64,000 bases of DNA from Endothia cerciana (Eukaryota > Ascomycota > Sordariomycetes > Diaporthales > Cryphonectriaceae). Position 1 is the stretch's first letter, and every line of letters starts with the position of its first letter. This document shows, in pieces, positions 56,554-64,000 of this stretch. The position numbers were made by a program, and so were the translations under genes. The stretch spans positions 124,001 to 188,000 of the forward strand of contig JALRMH010000019.1 in the NCBI GenBank assembly GCA_026119935.1. Reading direction: 5' to 3'. The notes below the pieces were generated by a model. The model was not told the origin of the DNA, did no database searches, and saw only the letters and a program-made list of their open reading frames with translations.

Positions 56554-58297
56554 TTACTCAATCTCGTACTTGTCTGCGATGGATTTGATCTCTTTGGAAA
56601 AGGTAACATCCTCATTCATCTCGACCAGCGTAGCGGAGGACACCTAGATTGTGATCAGTAAAGAGAATTCACCCACGCGTGTGAAAAGAGGGGGCAGTCT
56701 CACATCAACATCCACGAACGGCGTGGTCTTGGAGAACCGGACCTGCATAGGGAAGAACTCATTCTCGTCGTCTGACTGGGCCTCAAACTCGAAGGCACCG
56801 TTGGGGTTGTCGTCGTCCACTGTTCCAATGGTCCACTCCACGCTGTCGCCTGATACATCGTATGTAGCATCGAAACTTAAGATGGTAGGCTCGCTAGTCG
56901 CGTATGGAATGGTGACGCTGACGTCCTTGAGCGCGTCACCGCCGGTCAGTTCGTACTCGATGGTCATGGTATAGGTACCATCAGAGCCCTTGTTGACCCA
57001 GACAGTAAAGCTGATGGGTAGCGCACTCGTATCATCCGTCTTGGGCGTAGCACGCCACCGGAGAACACCGACGGACTGGTTGACAGGGAAGCCTCGATCA
57101 ATCTTGCTCATCTGGATGATCCTGGAGCTGTTGAACAGATTGCGATCAACGTTGGGGTGCGTCCTGAACTGTGCACCATGCGAAGGCTGTGCGCTCAAGT
57201 CGAGCTTGATCTTGGTCAGGGTTGGGTCGGATATCCGTAGATTCAGATCACCGCTGACTGCGATAGACTTGACAGCACCTTCTCTTGAGATGTGCGCGCC
57301 AATCGTTTCGGAGATGGTGACATGTATGGCGTCACGGTCCAGAGTCGTAGAGATTCGTGGAGCCGGTGCTTCTGCTGCAACAGGAGATGCCGCTGCTGGC
57401 GTGATCAAAGGACTGTCGTCCACTTCGTGACCCATCTCGCCTCGCACCCGCTCGAACATGTCGTTGGTCTTGGACTTCTTGCCGAGTTGCATTCCCTTGC
57501 CCTTGGCCGCGGTGAACTTGGATTTGTTCTTCTCGGCTTCGTAGGTGTCGTAGGTATCGGTAACGGCGGGTCGGGTCGGCGGGGTGTAAGTCGGGTACAC
57601 AGGTGTTCTGGGCACATTGCCCATGCCACCCATACCTCGAGCGTTCCGGGCCGCATCCTTTCGCTGCATCTCGAGTTGCTTTGCCTTCCTCTTGCGCTCC
57701 TCAGTGGCCTCCAGTTCTTTGTTCTGCAAGGGAGCGTGTTAGCCCGGCACTGTTCCCCGTCCACGGTGCTCCAATATGTATAACGTACCCTGGCGATAAT
57801 TTCCTGGATGCGCTCTTCGTGACTCTCCATCTCTAGGAAGGCCTTGATCTGGCTGATCGTCAGGTTCTCCCTGTACCCTAGGGTCACCAGCTCATCGAAG
57901 GCGCTGAGCAATTCGTATGCATTCTTGATAATCTCCCGCTCTTCCAAACTCTTGCAAGTGCTGGTGACGACCTGGGCGAAGAGGTGTAGCGAATCGATGT
58001 CCTGGAGGATGTTGGATTGGCGATTGGTGATGAGGACCATGTAGAGCTCATCCAGGGGCTGGTAGACGAAGCGGACATTGTCCTGCTCGACAGTCGTATG
58101 CTGAGTACCACTGTCGGCGAGCTTGGGAAAGGAGGCGAGGAGCGCTTCAATCCGCGACCTGGGCATCTCGCGGAACTGTCGCGAAAGGACAGCTTTGCCC
58201 CCGCGGGTGCAGATCGATGCTGCGAGGACGACCTGGAGCACTGGACGTCAGACAAATCGCGTGCCATTTTGCTTGGATGAAGGGGGGCAAATACCAT
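56554..58297 (-). CDS. RET2: Coatomer (COPI) delta subunit
   Basis: Predicted 518 residues from four minus-strand exons: 58297-58295, 58232-57789, 57723-56704 and 56643-56554. The first coding exon is only the ATG; splicing to GTCGTCCTC gives MVVLAASICTRGGKAVLSRQ, the invariant start of delta-COP. A longin-like domain (1 to about 140) is followed by a charged linker (NKELEATEERKRKAKQLEMQ) and a mu-homology domain (about 270-518, including KIDRGFPVNQSVGVLRW and VSVTIPYATSEPTIL). The last exon ends FSKEIKSIADKYEIE. It is a cytosolic subunit of the heptameric COPI coat for Golgi-to-ER transport. Introns are 62, 65 and 60 nt. The last (GTGAGA donor, ACTGAT branch, CTAG) was chosen because it restores the family C-terminus; unspliced, the frame ends at TAG 41 bases earlier. 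Confidence 0.95.
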
Positions 58298-59076
58298 CTT
58301 GAACCTGCTACAATATCAGGGGACGTTTCCACGGCCAAATAGTCAGACGTCCGTCTGCTGGTATGGGAGCAAGTATGGTCGACCGCAGATAGCAAGTATG
58401 CTGTGAATTGGGTCTTGTTGCCAGCTAAGTTATAAATGTGGCCCGTGCTCCTCGCCGTTTAGCGGGCAGGCACAATAAGTCACCAACAAAGTTGTCATGG
58501 TGCCAGGTGGTGCCTAAAGCTGGATTTTAGTAAGCATCAAAGCCCCCCTTCAACGCGTCGGGACTTTCTTTTAACTGCATCGGAAAACGACCCTGTTTCT
58601 TCCACTCCACATCGCCCTGGAAACCCACGACCGGAAGCCAACGACCTTCCTTCAGGCCTTCTTTTCTCCGTCACTGTCAGAGACTCATTGCCTCGATCCT
58701 TGCGAGATTTCCTCGGACATCGCTGGTGACACCTGCAACCGTTGGAAAGCTGTTCTAACCTTTCGCAAACCCCACCTTCAAGGATCTTCATCTTGGCCGT
58801 GACGTGACACCTTCACTCGGCTCGGCCTTACTACCGATTCATTGGACCTACTTGCTGTTGACACACGGTTCCTTTACACCTGCTTCAACATCTATCTGCT
58901 GTGTTGAAGTCTACCCCAGTTGCGACTTCCCCCACCGAAGAGCCATGCCAACACCTGCCTGCCTGCTCAACTTGTAAGCACTTCGTTGGCGGCAGCAAAC
59001 CTTTCCATCAACATACCACACCATTGTTGTTCCCGCAAACAACACATTGCGTATTTGACAAGCACCTGCAAACGCC
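58298..59076. promoter_or_regulatory. Divergent promoter region of RET2 and the acidic-protein gene
   Basis: The 779 bases separate two outward-reading start codons, so both promoters and leaders lie here. The part to the right (58,800-59,076) is C/A/T-rich with few ATGs, as in fungal 5' leaders. No specific motif is assigned. Confidence 0.45.
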
Positions 59077-61632
59077 ATGGAGACTACGGCAGAGGAGCCA
59101 ACCCATTATGCTTCGGACGCGGAGGTCGGACGCGGCGACGATCCCATCGACATCATTCAAGACGACGAGTTTGACTTCGAAATCGGTGGCGGCGATGACT
59201 TGTCCGCTCCTGAAGAGACCGAGATTGCAAGCAATGATTTGAGCAACCAGCCCGACAACACCGAAGTGCAGAGTGGCGATTCGTATACGTTCCAACCACA
59301 AGAGCAAAGTGCGCAGGTACCGAATGTAGAGTCCCATCATGAAGAGAATCTCGAGTACGACCACGAGGAGATCGACTTGGTGGTGCCTGAGTTTGATGCC
59401 TACGTTGCGGGAGATGAATATACCCAGCAAGCACAGGATGATGATGCTGGTGATCATGAGGCCCTTGACCAAGACGATCAAGACGAGCGTGTTGAAGAGG
59501 ATGATGTCTCTCAGGATGGAATCGACTACGAGGAGACAGCTGGCGAGTTTGATGGACTTGACTCTGTCCAGCCTGAGCCGGATCACGATCACGATCTCAC
59601 GAATGCTGCGACAAGTGTCAACAGCATTCGTGAGGGAGTCGATCTCCAGGAGTCCACTCGCGAGGCTGACCCAGTCGAGGATCGAACCGAGGCGGGGACA
59701 GACACTGTCCAGGAGGTTCAATACTTCGAAGAGACGGCCGACGACGACGAGACAGCTGGAGCATCTGTTGATGGCGATCACGTACAGGATACAAGTGCTG
59801 CAGGCGAGGCGGAACACAGTGGCGCCGACTCCGACATTGCAGACACATCGCTGGCCGTAAATCATCACACCATTGAGGCTGTTGATGAGTCCCTGGATCA
59901 GTCAAACTGGGATGCTGAGGATTACGAGGGGGATAAGGACCACGACTCCAACTCATTCCCCAACGTGACGGTCTCATACCAGGGACAAGAATACTTCCTC
60001 TTCGGAGAGGCTGCGGATGAAGACCCCAACACATACTTTCTCAGCGATGTTGATCTGATCCATCAATCTCTGCCCCAATTCCTCAGCAGTGTTCGCGAGG
60101 TCATTTCTTCAGAAGTGGAATCGAGCCAAGAGATCTTCATCCAAGTTGACGGCCTCGGCCTTGAATTCGGCGAGTCCACAACGCAGGATTTTCTCAACCA
60201 GACCACGTTCGCTCAAATCATAGACGTGAACAAGAGACTGGTTCAGCATGATGGTGGTTCTCAATCGCCTGAGCTGTACATCTACCTTAGTGCGCGACCC
60301 AACCCTCTGCATCGGTTTGCGGAGCTCGTGAAGGGCGCGCATGAGGGCCAAGGACTCTCGCACTTGGAGAAGTACTACGAGGATGCCTCTGCCGATGCCT
60401 CTGCTACGAACGAGACAGACCGGTATGGACTCTCTCAGGACATTATCTCTGATGATCTGTCGCTTGATGATGCCAACGACGAGGGTGAGGAGGTCATGAG
60501 TGGAGCAGTCGAATCTCATGATGTCCAGCAGACACGAAACCCCTTCCGGGCTGTCGAAAATCAAGAGCAGTCGATTGTTGACGCATCTGTCTCTGACAAT
60601 GCGGAAGAAGATGCCGCTGAGTACGACGACATAGTTGACCGAGCGGAAGCTCACACTTTGGATGCGGTCGCGGATGCTGGCCCTACACTCGAGACTATAG
60701 ATGCATATGAAGCATCTGTGGATGATACCTTAGAAGTTGGTGCATCAGCCTCTGGCCAAGTTGATGCCGAGATTCTGGAAGTCGAACATGATGTGGAGCG
60801 TCAGTATAGGGACGGCCAGTCAGATGGCGGTGAGATCAATCAGTCGGAACAAGAGGCTGAGGTGCTAGTCGACTTTTCTCAGGACGGACAAGAAGGCACT
60901 GACGGTGAGAACTCCTTTTCTTTGCAACGAAGTACATGCGCGGAACCAGATCTGTGTTTTTGCGCCGACTGCTTGTCCCTGGATTCTCTTGCAGATGAGG
61001 ATGGTGGTGATGTCGCCCCTCAAGACAGAACCACAAGTTCTATTTTTGCTCCAATTTCCGAAGAGGAATGGGAGCTTCTTATGTCAGACTTTGAACCGGG
61101 CAACGCAGCAGCTGACAAGTCCGCTAAAGATACCGCAGCCAATGCGGCCGAAGACGACGATTACCTAGACCTTGGCAACGGAGGCGACCTCTCACAATCT
61201 GTAGACTATACCGAGACAACGAATGGCGAGGTCGCCATACACATCGATACATCGCGACAGGTGTCTGACGGCTCTAGCGCAACAGCAACGCTGGACGGAG
61301 AGGACAGCGCGCATGGAGACGATGCCGCTGTGGCCCAAGCTTCTGCATATCCTGTTCAGGCCTCAATCCAGGCCGACCTTGACGCTCTTCCAGGCGATGT
61401 GGACGAGATTGACTGGAATCATGACGAGGACGACGAGATTGGCGTTGCGCATCCAACCCCGACCGGCCTGTCTCCTTCGAGCCTCTCTGCAAAGAGAAGC
61501 AGACAAGAAGACGAGGGCACTGATGGTCTGGGTGACGAGAATGGTGCGTATCGGCTTTGTATCAACCCAGATGAGTATGCTAATATGTTATCAGCCGCCA
61601 AGCGCCGTCGGACTGAGGTGGAAGGCCTCTAG
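59077..61632 (+). CDS. Conserved fungal acidic, largely disordered protein, probably nuclear
   Basis: An intronless 851-residue protein from the ATG at 59077 (CGCCATGGAG). It is extremely rich in Asp and Glu across its whole length. The start has IDIIQDDEFDFEIGGGDD, a motif I associate with uncharacterised Pezizomycotina proteins. A more ordered island (about residues 290-430) reads FPNVTVSYQGQEYFLFGEAA, then TYFLSDVDLIHQSLPQFLSSVREVI (split here only by its own loops) and LYIYLSARPNPLHRF. The C-terminus has KRSRQ and AAKRRR basic clusters that could be nuclear signals, around GAYRLCINPDEYANMLS. I do not know a function. The acidic character and basic end suggest a chromatin- or histone-interacting factor (inference only). 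The gene is divergent from RET2. Confidence 0.78.
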   Translation: METTAEEPTHYASDAEVGRGDDPIDIIQDDEFDFEIGGGDDLSAPEETEIASNDLSNQPDNTEVQSGDSYTFQPQEQSAQVPNVESHHEENLEYDHEEIDLVVPEFDAYVAGDEYTQQAQDDDAGDHEALDQDDQDERVEEDDVSQDGIDYEETAGEFDGLDSVQPEPDHDHDLTNAATSVNSIREGVDLQESTREADPVEDRTEAGTDTVQEVQYFEETADDDETAGASVDGDHVQDTSAAGEAEHSGADSDIADTSLAVNHHTIEAVDESLDQSNWDAEDYEGDKDHDSNSFPNVTVSYQGQEYFLFGEAADEDPNTYFLSDVDLIHQSLPQFLSSVREVISSEVESSQEIFIQVDGLGLEFGESTTQDFLNQTTFAQIIDVNKRLVQHDGGSQSPELYIYLSARPNPLHRFAELVKGAHEGQGLSHLEKYYEDASADASATNETDRYGLSQDIISDDLSLDDANDEGEEVMSGAVESHDVQQTRNPFRAVENQEQSIVDASVSDNAEEDAAEYDDIVDRAEAHTLDAVADAGPTLETIDAYEASVDDTLEVGASASGQVDAEILEVEHDVERQYRDGQSDGGEINQSEQEAEVLVDFSQDGQEGTDGENSFSLQRSTCAEPDLCFCADCLSLDSLADEDGGDVAPQDRTTSSIFAPISEEEWELLMSDFEPGNAAADKSAKDTAANAAEDDDYLDLGNGGDLSQSVDYTETTNGEVAIHIDTSRQVSDGSSATATLDGEDSAHGDDAAVAQASAYPVQASIQADLDALPGDVDEIDWNHDEDDEIGVAHPTPTGLSPSSLSAKRSRQEDEGTDGLGDENGAYRLCINPDEYANMLSAAKRRRTEVEGL

Positions 61633-63091
61633 AATCCAAGCACCAAATCGGTGTCAACTTCACGACATCGACTGTCGAAGAATGGGGAGCAGCTGTAGTG
61701 CATCTGCGCCCTTTGTTTCCTTATGCCCGTTTCCCAAATCCATCCCTCTAGCAGCTCTTGACCCCGAAGAGCAGCCACGGACGACAGCTCGAAGACGACA
61801 ACACGGATCTGCATCACGAATGAGCGCCTCAATGAATATGAAAGGTAAGTGAGTCTCCGGCTGAAAAGAACACAGCATCGACTGGTATTCGAAGTGTTCG
61901 GACCACGACGTATATCCCTATCTCCTGGTAATGGCGTTGAGCATCGCCTCACACCCTTCTACGACATTGTTTTCGCGATTGCGTTTCCCCCGGGAAAGAA
62001 ATTAAGATGATACTCTAACCTCAGCAATTCCTTGGTTTGCAATGATTGGGAGATGGCAGGAGCTCCGGAGTCGAGGCGGAAATGTGTACGCTATTTGTAC
62101 ACTTACCTTGTACACTACTGGAATAAAGCATGGTGGAGCAAGACTCGGGAGTGAGCCCAGGCGTGGCGGCTCATACGACCGGCTGCCTATCTGGAGGCTT
62201 CGGTCGTCGCGCGGGTGCGGACGGGCCATGTTCGGCTCTCTTAAGCAAGGAGGCTAAGTATCTCGAAATCTCACCAAACATGCTGGATGCTGGATGCAAG
62301 GTGCCTATTGGGCATGATGGCGTGTATTCAAGGGATCTGGCTGCTCTTGTTGGGAAGGCATCGTTGCTGGTGGAATGGAGTGCGGGCGTGACAGGCGCTC
62401 CACATGGCGAGCGTCGAGACTGGCTCGTGATTTCTCGAGATACTGGCCACAGCTGTGGCGACCTGTAGAGTAGGAAGACAACTTGTACCCGAACCTGAAG
62501 AGGTTTCCCTCGTACAAATCCATGCGGCTCACCCTTGACCACTGTAGCATGACAGGATCGAATCCGGCGCCACGGCCTAGGGCCCCGCGGGCCTGTCCGG
62601 GGATCACTTCATCTTGGGGCACATGGACGGATCGCGAGAGCCAGACTGGGCCCCCTGGAGAGACGGCTCAGGGAGCTGGGGTGTTCACGGTCCGGCTCAA
62701 ATGAGGAACGCAGATACTAGCAGCAGCTGTTCTCATTCCACTGCTGACGCGTTGGCCGCAAATTGGGTGAGGCTGAGCCATGGCCGAATCGGAAAATACC
62801 TGTGCGAAGTGGGTGCCAGATTGCCACCAGAACACAAGCTAAGCTTTCCCGGCCGTCCCTCTCTGGCTCCCCATGGAGGCCCAGGAAGAGCTTGAGATAA
62901 AAGGTCAGGATAGTGTGCGATGTTTTCCCTGGAGGACGAACGCTATCCCTAGGTGTTTCGCAACCGACTCGAGCGTTGCAGTTATATCCGATGTACATAA
63001 CACGCCAGAGGTACTTAACGGGGGGGGTACGGTGTTTCAACTGTGGCCGGTGGCCGGCGGCACACTCATACCGCCGTCCTCTGTGCACAAG

Positions 63092-63124
63092 CTCCTCCTC
63101 CTCCTCCTCCTCCTCCTCCTCCTC
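63092..63124. repeat. CTC trinucleotide repeat
   Basis: Eleven consecutive CTC units in intergenic DNA. Confidence 0.9.
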
Positions 63125-63813
63125 TTGGGCGGCATTTGGGATGCCAGCTCACCAGCCCGAGTGGCAGGGGAAACAATGGTAGCAGCGGAGAGACCCTTTC
63201 TTGGTTTCGTAACTGCGGCATACAGTATGCGAGTCCCTACCACAGCAGGTCTGGAGGCAGACGAGGCCCCCTCGTATTCAAACTTGGGAAGAGGGCCCCT
63301 GAGCTGGCTGGAGTGAGATGGGCCAGATGGATGCACTTACCTCAGACGCTAACAGGCCACGGTGCTTTACGCCGTTGACCCCAGATAAGGCCCGGAGCAG
63401 TGCCCTATGCAGGGCAGGGCCACAGTGCCGGGAGCGGGACGTAATTAGTGGGGGCAGGCCTCTCGCCAGGGCCGTGTGGACGCGAGTGCCAGGGGGGGTT
63501 GAGGGGACCCAGTAACGCCTTTGGGAGATCCGAAACCCTCGGGGTGCTGCGACACACGGTGGTGACATGACATGGCCCTGGACCCGTTCCAAACAGCAGC
63601 GTGATCGGGTATCCCTGTCCAGCCCATCCAATTTTATCCACAGGTTCTGAACCTTGGCACGACTTCTCGCTCGACCCAGCCAGACCAGACCTCCACAGCA
63701 CCCCGTAGTCGCTCGCATAGCAGCCGCCCGCCCTTGAATCATACTGGAGAAATACCCTCCCGACACAGGGCGGCGATAGAAACGGGGGTCTTCTCTCTCC
63801 ACCGAGCACAGGC

Positions 63814-63860
63814 CAGACAGGCAGACAGGCAGACAGGCAGACAGGCAGACAGGCAGACAA
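63814..63860. repeat. GCAGACAG octamer tandem repeat
   Basis: About six tandem copies of an 8-base unit (CAGACAGG in another register), nearly perfect, close to the right edge. Confidence 0.9.
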
Positions 63861-64000
63861 GCGGTGCACGTCCGTCCCACATTTGGTTTTCGGGCCTGTT
63901 GAGACTTCCGAAAGGGAAACATCCTGACCGAGAACCATTCCGTTCAGTTCAGTCGCTCCCAATCTTGGATCCGATACCATCACCACCACCAAACACACTA

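Larger units (their letters stand above)
61633..64000. other. Right-end 2.4 kb without a supportable gene
   Basis: It contains the 3' end of the acidic-protein gene, a CTC tract (63092-63124) and an octamer GCAGACAG array (63814-63860). Frames up to 214 codons on the minus strand are driven by these repeats and show no domain. The next gene probably starts beyond the window. Confidence 0.45.

Noticed and set aside
63278..63922. 214-codon minus-strand frame rich in CLPVCLSA units
   Set aside because: The repeated peptide is only the octamer microsatellite translated; no other coding signal.
1..64000. tRNA, 5S rRNA, CRISPR or bacterial-style operons
   Set aside because: I looked for B-box-like GTTCGAATC words on both strands and found none in a tRNA-like setting; there is no spaced-repeat array, and the gene structure is eukaryotic.

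Overview
This window is nuclear DNA of a filamentous ascomycete, most likely a Sordariomycete (inference). Most genes carry short 50-100 nt spliceosomal introns with GTRAGT-like donors, CTRAY-like branch sites and YAG acceptors. Coding DNA is GC-rich with C/G-ending codons. The families (Hsp98/Hsp104 closely resembling the Neurospora protein, UstYa/DUF3328, DUF2985, Mhr1, a Pho80-like cyclin) are typical of Pezizomycotina. There is no operon structure, and I saw no tRNA, rRNA, intact transposon or CRISPR array.

Layout, left half (1-30 kb, gene-sparse): the N-terminus of the Paf1-complex subunit CTR9 runs off the left edge (minus). It is followed by a three-exon TMEM14-family membrane protein (minus), a proline-rich single-pass membrane protein (plus, 4.4-5.2 kb), and about 10.9 kb with no recognisable gene but many homopolymers and microsatellites. 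That desert leads to a Pho80-like cyclin gene (16.1-18.2 kb). After another 3.9 kb gap come a membrane-anchored prolyl 4-hydroxylase (22.1-23.3 kb), a 3.2 kb gap, and a sulfotransferase-like P-loop protein (26.5-28.4 kb).

Right half (28.8-61.6 kb, gene-denser): MHR1/mL67 (minus) is divergent from HSP104 (plus). Then come a five-exon UstYa-like oxidase and a nine-exon zinc alcohol dehydrogenase in tandem; SEN15 (minus); a DUF2985 membrane protein; an SLC35F6-type transporter; a yippee-like zinc protein (minus); a metallophosphoesterase whose frame is broken at a run of nine C; an arylsulfotransferase; a secreted protein with a GC-AG intron (minus); a doubtful small CAAX-box gene; the COPI delta subunit RET2 (minus, first coding exon only the ATG); and an 851-residue acidic protein. 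The last 2.4 kb holds no gene I can support.

Functionally this is mostly ordinary housekeeping: transcription elongation, COPI traffic, tRNA splicing, mitochondrial genome and ribosome upkeep, and protein disaggregation. The UstYa-like oxidase next to the alcohol dehydrogenase is the only pair that looks like a small specialised-metabolism or detoxification unit. I found no strongly supported undescribed system. The most useful leads are the broken phosphoesterase frame, the introns that imitate premature stops, the CAAX gene with an in-frame TGA, and the large region upstream of the cyclin. All exon boundaries were read by eye from splice signals and frame continuity; no RNA evidence was available.
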